Assembly: GCA_035625725.1 (NCBI GenBank) | Contig: DASPPB010000026.1 | Location: 62,001-126,000 of the forward strand | DNA from: GJ-E10 sp035625725 | GTDB taxonomy: Bacteria; Pseudomonadota; Gammaproteobacteria; Burkholderiales; Burkholderiaceae_F | Direction of reading: 5' to 3' | DNA length: 64,000 nucleotides | Part shown: positions 52,938 to 62,080 of the stretch, piece after piece | How positions within the stretch are numbered: position 1 is the stretch's first letter | Layout: each line of letters starts with the position of its first letter | Position numbers and translations under genes: made by a program | The notes under the pieces: model-generated | Told to the model about the DNA's origin: nothing | Database searches by the model: none | Seen by the model: only the letters and a program-made list of their open reading frames with translations

Positions 52938-54068
52938 ATGAGGAAAGTCGGATTTGTCGGTTGGCGCGGAATGGTTGGATCGGTGCTGCGCGAACGCATG
53001 CTGGAGCAAGATGATTTCGCGCTCTTCGAAAGCGTTTTTTTCAGCAGTTCGCAGGCCGGCGCGGTGGCACCCCAGGTGAAGGGGGGGCAAGGGCGGCTGC
53101 TCGATGCAACCGACATCGAAGCGCTGGGGCGCTGCGATGTGATCGTGTCGTGTCAGGGCGGCGATTACACGCTCGACGTGCACCCCCGCCTGCGTGCCGC
53201 CGGCTGGCGAGGATTCTGGATCGACGCGGCCTCCGCCCTGCGCATGCGCGAGGACGCAATCATAGTTCTTGACCCCGTCAATTTGCCGGTGATTCGAGCC
53301 GGCATCGAGCGGGGTGTACGCGACTTCATCGGGGGCAATTGCACCGTCAGTCTCATGTTGATGGCCCTCGACGGCCTGCTCAAAGCCGACTTGGTCGAGT
53401 GGGTGACGGCGATGACCTATCAGGCCGCCTCCGGTGCCGGCGCCCAGAACATGCGCGAGCTGCTCGGCCAGATGGGCCAGCTCTATGAGGGCGTGCGCCG
53501 GCAGCTCGAGGATCCCGGCTCCTCGATCCTGGAGATCGATCGCCGCGTCACTGCGACAATGCGCGGCGAAGGCTTCCCTCGTGAGTATTTCGGCGCCGCA
53601 CTGGCCGGCAGCCTCATCGCATGGATCGATAAAGACATGGGCAACGGCGTAAGCCGAGAAGAGTGGAAGGGCGGCGCGGAGGCCAACAAGATCTTGGGGC
53701 GCCCGCCGATGGGGCAGGCCGGTTCGATTCTGGTGGAGGGACTTTGCGTGCGCATCGGCGCCATGCGCTGCCACAGCCAGGCTCTGACTATCAAGCTCAA
53801 AGGCGACCTGCCGCTACCGGAGGTCGAGCAGCTCTTGGGCGGCGCAAACCGCTGGGTGCGCGTTGTCCCGAACCGGCGCGAGGACAGCATTGATCGATTG
53901 TCTCCGGCTCGAGTGAGCGGTACGCTCGACGTGCCCATCGGTCGGCTTCGAAAACTGGCAATGGGCGGCGAATACCTCTCGGCGTTCACCGTCGGGGACC
54001 AGCTTCTCTGGGGAGCCGCCGAACCGCTGCGCCGTATGCTGCGAATCGTGCTTGGGCGGCCGGATTGA
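52938..54068 (+). CDS. asd: Aspartate-semialdehyde dehydrogenase
   Basis: A 376-residue enzyme of the Gram-negative type, reducing aspartyl phosphate to the semialdehyde for lysine, diaminopimelate, threonine and methionine. The N-terminal NADP motif is GWRGMVGSVL, the catalytic Cys135 lies in GGNCTVSLML, and the active-site stretch MTYQAASGAGAQNMRELL follows. It starts 28 bases after leuB and is followed by fimV, a conserved order in this group of bacteria. Confidence 0.96.
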   Translation: MRKVGFVGWRGMVGSVLRERMLEQDDFALFESVFFSSSQAGAVAPQVKGGQGRLLDATDIEALGRCDVIVSCQGGDYTLDVHPRLRAAGWRGFWIDAASALRMREDAIIVLDPVNLPVIRAGIERGVRDFIGGNCTVSLMLMALDGLLKADLVEWVTAMTYQAASGAGAQNMRELLGQMGQLYEGVRRQLEDPGSSILEIDRRVTATMRGEGFPREYFGAALAGSLIAWIDKDMGNGVSREEWKGGAEANKILGRPPMGQAGSILVEGLCVRIGAMRCHSQALTIKLKGDLPLPEVEQLLGGANRWVRVVPNRREDSIDRLSPARVSGTLDVPIGRLRKLAMGGEYLSAFTVGDQLLWGAAEPLRRMLRIVLGRPD

Positions 54069-54195
54069 GCGCCCGAAGCGACGAATTTGCGGTATGTAAG
54101 CAGTGGATTTCGCCAAGAATGCTAGCTCCTCGTCTTTCTAAACTTGCGTGTGTAAGTATCTGATGTTATTTTCGAAAACTGTTACTTCCTCAATC

Positions 54196-54202
54196 GGGGA
54201 GG
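54196..54202 (+). promoter_or_regulatory. Ribosome binding site that decides the fimV start
   Basis: GGGGAGG five bases before the GTG at 54208 is the strongest Shine-Dalgarno match in the region. It supports that codon over the GTG at 54148 and the ATG at 54235, neither of which has one. Confidence 0.55.
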
Positions 54203-54207
54203 CGCTC

Positions 54208-57200
54208 GTGCCGCCGCGAAAATTGATACCTACCATGCAAAAAAATCTCTTTTTCTTCGCGGGCTTAGGGCGTCCGCTGGGCGCGACGTCGTCGCAACGC
54301 GCGATCCGCGCTCGGCTGATCGCTTGGTGCGCGGCCTGGGTCGCGCTCGCGGCAAGCGGCGGCATCATTCTCAGTTCTGCGGCCCACGCCGCGGGGCTAG
54401 GCCGACTGAGCGTGCATTCGGACCTCGGACAGCCGCTGCGCGCCGACGTGGAGGTTCCCGCCGTCGGTCGCGAAGAGGCGCCCTCGTTGCAGGTGCGACT
54501 GGCTTCGCAAGCGGCGTTCAAGCAGGCCAACCTCGAGTTCAACCAGTCGCTCACGCAGCTGCGATTTGATCTGGAAACGCGGCCCGACGGCACGTATGTC
54601 GTGCACATCAGCTCCGCGCAGGCGATCAACGAGCCCTACCTTGACTTGCTGCTCGAACTGACTTGGTCGAGCGGGCGTGTGCTGCGGGAGTACACGGTTT
54701 TGCTTGATCCGCCCGGCTTGCGCCAGGCGCCCGAAATCGTCGCACCCGTAGCGGCGGCAGAAGCGGCGCCGGTGGCGCCGCCACCCGCGCCTGCCCCCGT
54801 GCAGGAGGTCCCGGTCGCGCCGGTGGCGGCAGTCGCACCGGCAGCCGCTCCCGAAGCGGCGGCCTCGCAAGCGCCCGCGCCCGCGCCCGCGCCAGAGCAA
54901 CAGGCGACGGCACCCGTGCAACCGCAGCCCGAAGCTAGCCCGGCGCCGCAGCCCGAAGCGGCGCCGCAGGCTCAGCAAGTCGAAAGCGCGCCGGCCAGTC
55001 CCGCACCCTCGGCGCCAGCGCCCGTAGCCCAGGAGAACGCTCCGGCTGCGCCCGCGGCGCCGGCGGCTCCGGCGAACTATCACGTCAAGCCGGGCGACAC
55101 CCTGAGCAAGATTGCCCTCGACTACAAGGGCAGCGGCGTTTCACTAGACCAGATGCTGGTCGCGTTGCTCCAGGCGAATCCGAAGGCCTTTATCAACGGC
55201 AACATGAACCTGCTGTTGGCCGGTCGGGAACTGGAGGTACCGACTACAGACTCGGCCATCGGCGTTGATCAGGCCACGGCCCACCGGCAGGTGGTGGCGC
55301 AAAGCGCCGACTTTGCCGCATACCGCAACCGCCTGGCACAGATGGCTGAGGCGGCGCCTGCGGTGCCTGAGAAGCAGGCGATGGCGGCCGGACAGGGACA
55401 TGTCACAACGAAGGTCGAGGAAAAAGGCGCGGGACAAAAAGCGGGCGACCAGCTCAAGATCGCGAAGGCGGAGGGCGGGACTGAGCAGGCTGCGCCTGGT
55501 GCCAAGCCCGGCTTGTCGAAGAAAGACGAGGAAATTGCTCGCCAGCGCGCTCTAAAGGAAGAGCAGGATCGTGCGGCGGCCCTTGCCAAGGCCAATGCCG
55601 ACATCAAGCGGGCCAATGAGCTCGCCGCGGCGGCGGCTGCGACTGCCCAGCAACAAGCCGAGGCTGCCAAGGCCGCGGCTGCGAAGGCGGAAGCCGCAAA
55701 AGCCGATGCAGCCAAGGCAGAGGCGGCCAAGGCTGACGCTATGCGGGCGGAGGCTGCGAAGGCGGAAGCGGCCAAGGCCGAAGCCACCAAGGCGGAGGCT
55801 GCCAAAGCCGAAGCTGCGAAGGCGGAGGCGGCCAAGGCTGAGGCCGCGAAGATGGAATCGGCCAAGGCGGAGGCGGCGCAACAGGCGGCCGAGGCCGCCA
55901 AGCTCGCTGCGGCCAAGAGTGAAGCGGCCAAGAAGGAAGCGCCGAAGGCTGCCCCGGTGCCGCCTCCGGCTGCTCCGGCCGGAGGACTGGTCGATTCGTT
56001 GACTTCTCCCGTGGCCTTGGGGTCGGCCGGCGGCGCGCTGCTGGTGGCGTTGGTGGGACTCAATGTAATGAGGCGCCGGCGCACGGCGGGTGGCTCGGAG
56101 CAATTGAAGGCCGAAGGCGACCTCGCGGCCAATTCTCTGTTTGGCACCGCGGGCGGGCAGAGCGTGGACACCGGGGCTACGAGCACCTTTAATTCGAGCT
56201 TCATCCCGGCAGCCTCGCAGCTCGATTCCAATGAGGTCGACCCGGTAGCCGAGGCCGACGTCTATGTGGCCTACGGTCGCGAGGAACAGGCCGAGGATAT
56301 TCTGAAGGAGGCGCTGCGGCTGCAGCCGGATCGCCATCCGGTGCGGGTCAAGCTGCTTGAAATCTACTCGCGGCGCGGTGACAAGGCCTCGTTTAACGCC
56401 GTGGCCAAGGAATTGCATGAGCGCACGGGCGGCGTGGGTGAAGAGTGGGAGCGCGCAGCCAAACTGGGTAAGAGCCTTGATCCGACTAATTCGCTCTATG
56501 CCGGGGCTGCTGCGGCTCCCGATACGGGCGCGCGCGGCCCCACTACGGATCTGAATCTGGGTCTCGGCGCGGCCAAGACGGCGGGCGCCGAGGGTCCGAC
56601 GATATCGGCGAACAGCGATGCGCTGCAGTTCGACACCCTCTCGCACATGGTGGGCGACCAAACGAAACTGCGGGTCGCAGGCGAAACCACCCGCGGTCCG
56701 GAGACGGCGCTCACGCCGGAGACGGCGATGCCGGCCGACTCCAGGCTGCAATCGACCGCGGGGCCGAGCACCGTCACGCGTCGCTTTGAGCCCAAACTGC
56801 CCCCCGAGGCACCGCGCACGACGGCGCCGGCGCCTGAGGCGCAGCCCGTGGCCCGTGCGACAGCCCCCGCGCCGTCCATGGATTTTGGCGCGCTCGATTT
56901 CGATCTGGGGCCGAGCAAGCTCAACCTCGATGCGCAGACCGAGTTGCCGGTGGAGAAGGAAGCCGAAACACCGCAGCCCTTCGCAGCGGCCAGACCCGCC
57001 GCCGTGGAGCCGCCGACGATTCCTTCGCTCGATTTGATGTTCCCGCCCACGGTGTCGGTGCCGCGACCGGTGACACCTCCGCCGACGGTTTCCGGAACTG
57101 CGCCCATACCCAATCTGGACCTGAACCTCCCGCCGTCGAGCGCGCCGCGCCCCGAAGGCGCGCCGCAGATCGGATCGCTGGAAGAGGCGCTTTCGCGGCC

Positions 57201-57516
57201 TACCCTGGTAGGGGCCGTCGGCGCGATGTCCGAGGAGGAACTTCCGCGGATGACCACGAACACGGACCAAGCGACGGTTCCCCTGATCGACTTCGACCTC
57301 ACGGGCGCGGACGCCGCGCTTACAGGGCGTCGCACGGAAACCCAGGCTGGCAGCCCGATGGCTTCGCAGATGGCCACCAAACTCGACCTGGCGCGCGGCT
57401 ATATCGATCTGGGCGTCAAGGACGGGGCCCGGGAGTTGCTCGAGGAAGTCATGAAGGACGGCACGCGGGAGCAGCGCCAGCAGGCCGTGGAGCTCATCAA
57501 GCTGGTCGAAGCCTGA
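54208..57516 (+). CDS. fimV: FimV/HubP-like polar hub protein
   Basis: About 1102 residues from the GTG at 54208. After a membrane-anchor or signal segment (ending SSAAHAAGLGRL, about residue 60) comes the FimV N-terminal domain (GRLSVHSDLGQPLRADVEVP, to about 175) and a Pro/Ala-rich linker. A LysM domain that binds peptidoglycan follows at about 290-345 (NYHVKPGDTLSKIALDYKG). Next are an Ala/Lys/Glu-rich repeat at about 480-580, one membrane helix at about 595-625 before RRRR, a TPR stretch at about 675-740 and the conserved C-terminal FimV domain (ATKLDLARGYIDLGVKDGAR). FimV organises the cell pole, type IV pili and twitching. It lies 139 bases after asd and 34 before truA. Confidence 0.85.
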   Translation: MPPRKLIPTMQKNLFFFAGLGRPLGATSSQRAIRARLIAWCAAWVALAASGGIILSSAAHAAGLGRLSVHSDLGQPLRADVEVPAVGREEAPSLQVRLASQAAFKQANLEFNQSLTQLRFDLETRPDGTYVVHISSAQAINEPYLDLLLELTWSSGRVLREYTVLLDPPGLRQAPEIVAPVAAAEAAPVAPPPAPAPVQEVPVAPVAAVAPAAAPEAAASQAPAPAPAPEQQATAPVQPQPEASPAPQPEAAPQAQQVESAPASPAPSAPAPVAQENAPAAPAAPAAPANYHVKPGDTLSKIALDYKGSGVSLDQMLVALLQANPKAFINGNMNLLLAGRELEVPTTDSAIGVDQATAHRQVVAQSADFAAYRNRLAQMAEAAPAVPEKQAMAAGQGHVTTKVEEKGAGQKAGDQLKIAKAEGGTEQAAPGAKPGLSKKDEEIARQRALKEEQDRAAALAKANADIKRANELAAAAAATAQQQAEAAKAAAAKAEAAKADAAKAEAAKADAMRAEAAKAEAAKAEATKAEAAKAEAAKAEAAKAEAAKMESAKAEAAQQAAEAAKLAAAKSEAAKKEAPKAAPVPPPAAPAGGLVDSLTSPVALGSAGGALLVALVGLNVMRRRRTAGGSEQLKAEGDLAANSLFGTAGGQSVDTGATSTFNSSFIPAASQLDSNEVDPVAEADVYVAYGREEQAEDILKEALRLQPDRHPVRVKLLEIYSRRGDKASFNAVAKELHERTGGVGEEWERAAKLGKSLDPTNSLYAGAAAAPDTGARGPTTDLNLGLGAAKTAGAEGPTISANSDALQFDTLSHMVGDQTKLRVAGETTRGPETALTPETAMPADSRLQSTAGPSTVTRRFEPKLPPEAPRTTAPAPEAQPVARATAPAPSMDFGALDFDLGPSKLNLDAQTELPVEKEAETPQPFAAARPAAVEPPTIPSLDLMFPPTVSVPRPVTPPPTVSGTAPIPNLDLNLPPSSAPRPEGAPQIGSLEEALSRPTLVGAVGAMSEEELPRMTTNTDQATVPLIDFDLTGADAALTGRRTETQAGSPMASQMATKLDLARGYIDLGVKDGARELLEEVMKDGTREQRQQAVELIKLVEA
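55658..55946 (+). repeat. Ala/Lys/Glu-rich repeat inside fimV
   Basis: About 95 residues built from imperfect units of five (KAEAA, with KADAA, KAEAT and KMESA variants). The DNA is a matching array of near-copies of a 15-base unit. It is a likely long alpha-helix spanning the periplasm, and the array could expand or contract between strains. Confidence 0.75.
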
Positions 57517-57550
57517 TGGCAGCTCGCTAAGGGGCGGGAGAACCGCGCCC

Positions 57551-58342
57551 GTGCAGCGGCGGCGGGTTGCCATCGGTCTTGAGTACGACGGTTCGCGGCT
57601 AGAAGGGTGGCAGACCCAGCCGCACGGGCGCACCGTGCAAGATCTGCTCGAGCGGGCGCTGAGCGCATTTGCCGATGAAACCATCGCGACGACTTGCGCG
57701 GGTCGCACGGACGCGGGAGTGCACGCCTGCGGACAGGTCGCGCACTTCGATACGTTGCGGCAGCGAGAGGAACACGCCTGGGTTCGGGGTGTCAATCGTT
57801 ATCTACCTGCGCAAATCGCCGTGCGTTGGGCGCGCTACGTTGCCGATGACTTCCATGCACGCTACAGCGCGCGGTTGCGCCACTATGAGTACTGGATCTG
57901 CAATGAGGCGGTGCGCGCGCCGCTGCTGCAGGGGCGCACCGGCTGGGTATTCCGCAATCTCGATGTCGGCGCCATGCAATCGGCCGCGGCACAGCTGCTG
58001 GGCACGCACGACTTTAGCTCTTTTCGCTCGGCGCAGTGCCAATCGGTATCGGCCGTACGCACCCTGGTGCGCTGCGAGGTGCAGCGCGTCGGCGAGACGC
58101 TCGTTTGTGTGCGCGCATCGGCCAACGCGTTCTTGCACCACATGGTGCGCAACCTCGTGGGCGCGCTCGTTGCTGTCGGCACGGGTCGCCACACTGCGCC
58201 ATGGGTAGCCGAGCTGTTGGCGGCGCGCGATCGCACGCAGGCGGCCTCGACGATCGAGGCCGCGGGGCTGTACCTGATGGGCGTCGAGTACGATCCCGGG
58301 TGCGGATTGCCTGCGCCCGAGCCGCGAATATTGTTTCGGTAG
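57551..58342 (+). CDS. truA: tRNA pseudouridine(38-40) synthase
   Basis: A 263-residue enzyme that isomerises U38-U40 in tRNA anticodon arms. The GTG start leads into VAIGLEYDGSRLEGWQTQ. The catalytic Asp54 is in CAGRTDAGVHACGQVA. The conserved FLHHMVRNLVGALVAVGTG segment closes the domain. Its place between fimV and trpF is standard in this lineage. Confidence 0.96.
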   Translation: MQRRRVAIGLEYDGSRLEGWQTQPHGRTVQDLLERALSAFADETIATTCAGRTDAGVHACGQVAHFDTLRQREEHAWVRGVNRYLPAQIAVRWARYVADDFHARYSARLRHYEYWICNEAVRAPLLQGRTGWVFRNLDVGAMQSAAAQLLGTHDFSSFRSAQCQSVSAVRTLVRCEVQRVGETLVCVRASANAFLHHMVRNLVGALVAVGTGRHTAPWVAELLAARDRTQAASTIEAAGLYLMGVEYDPGCGLPAPEPRILFR

Positions 58343-58355
58343 ACAGGACCCGATC

Positions 58356-59000
58356 ATGCAACGCACGCGCGTGAAGATCTGCGGTCTGACGCGTGTTGAG
58401 GACGTGCGCAGCGCCTGCGACCTGGGGGCCGACGCGGTCGGTTTCGTCTGCGCTCCCGCGAGCGGGCGCTTCGTGGAGCTGGAGCGGCTCGCGCATCTGG
58501 CCGGTGCGGTGACACCCTTTGTCACGCCGGTGCTGCTGTTTGTCGATGCTTCGCCGGCGCAGGTGCGAAGCGCGCTCGAGGTAGTGCCCAACGCGTTGCT
58601 GCAGTTTCACGGCTCTGAGAATTCGTCCTATTGCCAGTCCTTCGGGCGGCCGTACTTGCGTGCCGCTGCCATGGGAGAAGGCATCGATTTGCTAGAATTC
58701 GAAAGCAAGTTTGCCGGTGCGGCCGGCTTGCTTGCCGACGCGGCGCGTGCGGGTTCGGGAGGCACCGGACAGATGTTTGACTGGAGCCGCTTGCCCGCCG
58801 CGGGTCTGCGCACGCTGCCGCTGATACTCGCCGGCGGACTCGACGCTCGAAACGTCGAGGCCGCGATCCGGTTGGTGCGCCCGCAGGCGGTCGACGTCAG
58901 CAGCGGCGTCGAGGCGTCGCAAGGCATCAAGAGCCTGGAGCGTATGCGCAGTTTTTTTGCTGCGGTACGGCAAGCCGACGCGCAAAGCGGAGCACAATGA
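58356..59000 (+). CDS. trpF: Phosphoribosylanthranilate isomerase
   Basis: A 214-residue TIM-barrel enzyme of tryptophan synthesis. It begins VKICGLTRVEDVRSACDLGA, with the catalytic Cys at the end of strand 1, and carries QFHGSE and LAGGLDARNVEAAI, then VDVSSGVEASQGIKS for phosphate binding. The stop overlaps the trpB start by four bases. Confidence 0.97.
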   Translation: MQRTRVKICGLTRVEDVRSACDLGADAVGFVCAPASGRFVELERLAHLAGAVTPFVTPVLLFVDASPAQVRSALEVVPNALLQFHGSENSSYCQSFGRPYLRAAAMGEGIDLLEFESKFAGAAGLLADAARAGSGGTGQMFDWSRLPAAGLRTLPLILAGGLDARNVEAAIRLVRPQAVDVSSGVEASQGIKSLERMRSFFAAVRQADAQSGAQ

Positions 59001-60262
59001 GTCCTTACGACTTGCCCGATGCAAAAGGTCATTTTGGTCCCTATGGGGGGACCTTTGTGGCCGAGACACTCTTCGCGGCGCTCGATGAGCTGCGCGAAGC
59101 GTATTTTGCAAGCCGCAAGGATCGCGCGTTCTGCGCAGAGTTGGAGGGCGAACTCAAGCACTTCGTGGGTCGACCCAGCCCCATCTACCCCGCCCGACGC
59201 TGGAGCCAGATGCTGGGCGGGGCGCAGATCTACCTCAAGCGCGAAGATCTCAATCACACGGGAGCGCACAAAATCAACAACACGGTCGGCCAGGCGCTGC
59301 TGGCTCGTGCGATGGGCAAAAAGCGCGTGATCGCAGAAACGGGTGCGGGTCAGCACGGCGTGGCCACGGCGACCGTTGCCGCACGTTTCGGCATGAGCTG
59401 TGTCGTGTACATGGGCTCGGAAGATATGCGCCGGCAGGCCGCCAATGTCTATCGTATGGGACTGCTGGGAGCGGAAGTGCGTCCCGTCGATAGCGGATCG
59501 TGCACATTGAAGGACGCGCTCAACGAGGCCATGCGTGACTGGGTGACAAACGTCGACACGACGTTTTACATTATCGGCACCGTCGCGGGACCGCATCCCT
59601 ATCCGATGATGGTGCGCGACTTCAATTCCGTTGTCGGCAAGGAATGTCTGTGGCAGATGCCCGAGCTCGTGGGGCGCCAACCCGACTATGTAATTGCCTG
59701 TGTCGGCGGCGGCAGCAATGCCATGGGAATCTTTTATGACTACATCGATCGGCCCGAGGTCAAACTCGTGGGCGTGGAAGCCGCGGGCGAGGGCTTGAGC
59801 ACGGGTCGGCATGCCGCGAGTCTGGAATGCGGCTCTCCGGGCGTCTTGCATGGCAATCGCACGTACTTGCTGCAAGACGCGGACGGGCAGATCCTGGAGA
59901 CCCACAGTATCAGCGCAGGGCTGGATTATCCGGGCGTTGGGCCGGAGCACGCCTGGCTCAAGGACTGCGGACGTGCCCAATATGTGGGGATCACCGACGC
60001 GCAGGCGCTTCAGGCCTTTCACGATTGTTGCCGCATCGAGGGGATCATTCCCGCACTCGAGTCGAGTCACGCTTTGGCCTATGCGGCGCAGCTCGCGCCC
60101 CAGTTGCCTTCCGACCGTGTGCTTCTGGTCAACCTGAGCGGTCGCGGCGATAAGGACCTGCATATTGTTGCCGATGCCAGCGCGATGCGAATCGCCGGCC
60201 TGACAGGCGATGGTCACGGCGCCGGATTGGCAAAGGCCGCGGCGGCCAAGGCCCATTCATGA
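58997..60262 (+). CDS. trpB: Tryptophan synthase beta chain
   Basis: A 421-residue PLP enzyme joining indole and serine. The Schiff-base Lys92 is in HTGAHKINNTVGQALLA, the phosphate-binding glycines are in CVGGGSNAMGIFYDY, and the ETGAGQHGVATATVAA loop is intact. It is the two-fold size of a normal TrpB1 chain. It overlaps trpA by four bases, as is usual for the pair. Confidence 0.98.
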   Translation: MSPYDLPDAKGHFGPYGGTFVAETLFAALDELREAYFASRKDRAFCAELEGELKHFVGRPSPIYPARRWSQMLGGAQIYLKREDLNHTGAHKINNTVGQALLARAMGKKRVIAETGAGQHGVATATVAARFGMSCVVYMGSEDMRRQAANVYRMGLLGAEVRPVDSGSCTLKDALNEAMRDWVTNVDTTFYIIGTVAGPHPYPMMVRDFNSVVGKECLWQMPELVGRQPDYVIACVGGGSNAMGIFYDYIDRPEVKLVGVEAAGEGLSTGRHAASLECGSPGVLHGNRTYLLQDADGQILETHSISAGLDYPGVGPEHAWLKDCGRAQYVGITDAQALQAFHDCCRIEGIIPALESSHALAYAAQLAPQLPSDRVLLVNLSGRGDKDLHIVADASAMRIAGLTGDGHGAGLAKAAAAKAHS

Positions 60263-61134
60263 GCCGCATCGCGGCGCGCTTTGCGCAGCTGCATGCCGGC
60301 GGTCGGACGGGACTTGTCGCCTACATCGCCGCAGGCGACCCGACGCCCGCATTGACCGTCCCGCTGATGCTCGAACTCTCGAAAGCGGGCGCCGACGTCA
60401 TCGAACTCGGCGTTCCGTTTTCCGACCCCATGGCCGATGGTCCCGTCATACAGCGCGCCGCGCAGCGGGCCATCCATAATGGCGTGGGATTACGCACGTG
60501 TTTGCAAATGGTGGGTCAATTTCGGCGCGAGGACACTTCGACCCCGGTCGTACTGATGGGCTACGCCAATCCGATCGAACATATGGGAACGCAAGCCTTC
60601 GTTGCTGCGGCGGCCGGTGCCGGCGTCGACGGTGTGATCGTGGTTGATTACCCGCCGGAGGAATGCGAGGGATTCGTATCCGCGCTGCAGCGGGCGCAAA
60701 TCGATCCGATTTTTCTGCTGGCGCCGACCTCCACGCCGGAGCGCATCGCGCAGGTTGCTCGTTACGCGCGAGGATTTATCTATTATGTGAGCCTCAAGGG
60801 CATAACCGGGGCTGGCCATTTGGACGTCGATGCCGTGGCGGCGCGATTGCCTGCCATCCGCGCGCACACCACACTTCCGGTCGCCGTCGGCTTCGGTATA
60901 CGCGACGAGACCGGCGCACGCGCACTGGCGCGGGTTGCTGACGCGATTGTCATCGGCAGTCGCTTGGTCGAAGAAATCGAGCGCTCTGGATCGGACGGGG
61001 CGCTGCCTGCAGCGCGCCGGCTGGTCGGCACGTTGCGCGAAGCCCTCGATCGCGGCACCGCGAAAAGCGCTGATGCGTGCGATCCAAACATGAGTCAGAA
61101 AAAAGTCCATAGGGCAGCGGGCACGAACGGATAG
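60259..61134 (+). CDS. trpA: Tryptophan synthase alpha chain
   Basis: A 291-residue TIM-barrel protein that cleaves indole-3-glycerol phosphate. Catalytic Glu49 and Asp60 lie in IELGVPFSDPMADGPVIQ. Substrate phosphate is bound near GFGIRDETGARA. It is slightly longer than E. coli TrpA because of a C-terminal tail of about 20 residues. Only trpF, trpB and trpA are here; trpE, trpG, trpD and trpC are not in the window, as expected for a split trp pathway. Confidence 0.97.
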   Translation: MSRIAARFAQLHAGGRTGLVAYIAAGDPTPALTVPLMLELSKAGADVIELGVPFSDPMADGPVIQRAAQRAIHNGVGLRTCLQMVGQFRREDTSTPVVLMGYANPIEHMGTQAFVAAAAGAGVDGVIVVDYPPEECEGFVSALQRAQIDPIFLLAPTSTPERIAQVARYARGFIYYVSLKGITGAGHLDVDAVAARLPAIRAHTTLPVAVGFGIRDETGARALARVADAIVIGSRLVEEIERSGSDGALPAARRLVGTLREALDRGTAKSADACDPNMSQKKVHRAAGTNG

Positions 61135-61162
61135 GGGCAATAACCGACTACGGGGGAACACC

Positions 61163-62029
61163 ATGAGTTGGATCGAAAAGCTTCTGCCACCGCGCATCAA
61201 ACCCGGTGGGGCGCGCAAGACCGTCCCCGAGGGCGTCTGGACCAAGTGTCCCGGCTGCGAAGCGGTACTGTACAGCGCGGAGCTCGAGCGCAGCCTGCAG
61301 GTGTGCCCCAAGTGCGGCCACCACATGCGTATTCGCACGCGCGAGCGGCTCGATGCGCTTCTCGATCCGGAGGGACGCTACGAAATCGGCCAGGAGGTCT
61401 TGCCGGTCGATACCCTCCGGTTTAAGGACAGTCGCAGGTACGCCGACCGTTTGCAGGAGGCAACGCGCGAAACCGGTGAAACCGATGCGCTTGTCGTGTA
61501 CTCGGGTTCGATTCGCGCCATCCCCGTGGTGGTGGCGGCTTTCGAATTCGAGTTCATGGCCGGATCGATGGGTTCGGTGGTAGGTGAGCGCTTCGTGCGC
61601 GGCGCGCAAGTCGCCCTCGAGCAGAAGACCCCTATGGTTTGCATCACATCGACGGGTGGAGCGCGTATGCAGGAGGGACTGCTGTCGCTCATGCAAATGG
61701 CCAAGACCACCGCCATGGTGGCACGGTTGGGACAGGTGGGTCTGCCCTTTGTCTCGATTCTGTGCCATCCCACCACAGGCGGAGTCTCGGCGAGCTTTGC
61801 CTTCGTGGGCGATGTTGTGATCGCGGAACCCAAGGCGCTGGTCGGATTCGCCGGGCCGCGCGTAATCGAGCAGACGGTGCGCGAAAAGCTCCCCGAGGGC
61901 TTTCAGCGCTCGGAGTTTCTCCTGCAAAAGGGCGCGGTGGACATGATCGTCGATCGCCGTGAGATGCGCGACGAGCTGGCACGCTTGCTGGCGCTGCTGA
62001 CCCGACAGCCGATCGAGGCCATCGTCTAG
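61163..62029 (+). CDS. accD: Acetyl-CoA carboxylase carboxyltransferase beta subunit
   Basis: A 288-residue subunit. The zinc ribbon Cys29, Cys32, Cys48 and Cys51 (KCPGCEAVLY and VCPKCGHH) is intact and is followed by the crotonase-fold domain (FEFEFMAGSMGSVVGERF, STGGARMQEGLLSLMQM). With AccA it transfers the carboxyl group from biotin to acetyl-CoA for fatty acid synthesis. It begins 28 bases after trpA. Confidence 0.97.
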   Translation: MSWIEKLLPPRIKPGGARKTVPEGVWTKCPGCEAVLYSAELERSLQVCPKCGHHMRIRTRERLDALLDPEGRYEIGQEVLPVDTLRFKDSRRYADRLQEATRETGETDALVVYSGSIRAIPVVVAAFEFEFMAGSMGSVVGERFVRGAQVALEQKTPMVCITSTGGARMQEGLLSLMQMAKTTAMVARLGQVGLPFVSILCHPTTGGVSASFAFVGDVVIAEPKALVGFAGPRVIEQTVREKLPEGFQRSEFLLQKGAVDMIVDRREMRDELARLLALLTRQPIEAIV

Positions 62030-62080
62030 GATCCGGGCCTGGGTCGTGCGCACCCAGTCGTTTGCTGCCAGGTCCGATCC

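Noticed and set aside
53720..53740. GGTTCGATTC-type sequences resembling a tRNA T-loop (also in accD near 61504)
   Set aside because: They lie within conserved coding sequence and no acceptor or anticodon stem can be folded around them.
54144..54172. TTGCGT-N17-TATTTT as a fimV promoter
   Set aside because: Only three of six and four of six matches; too weak to list as a feature.
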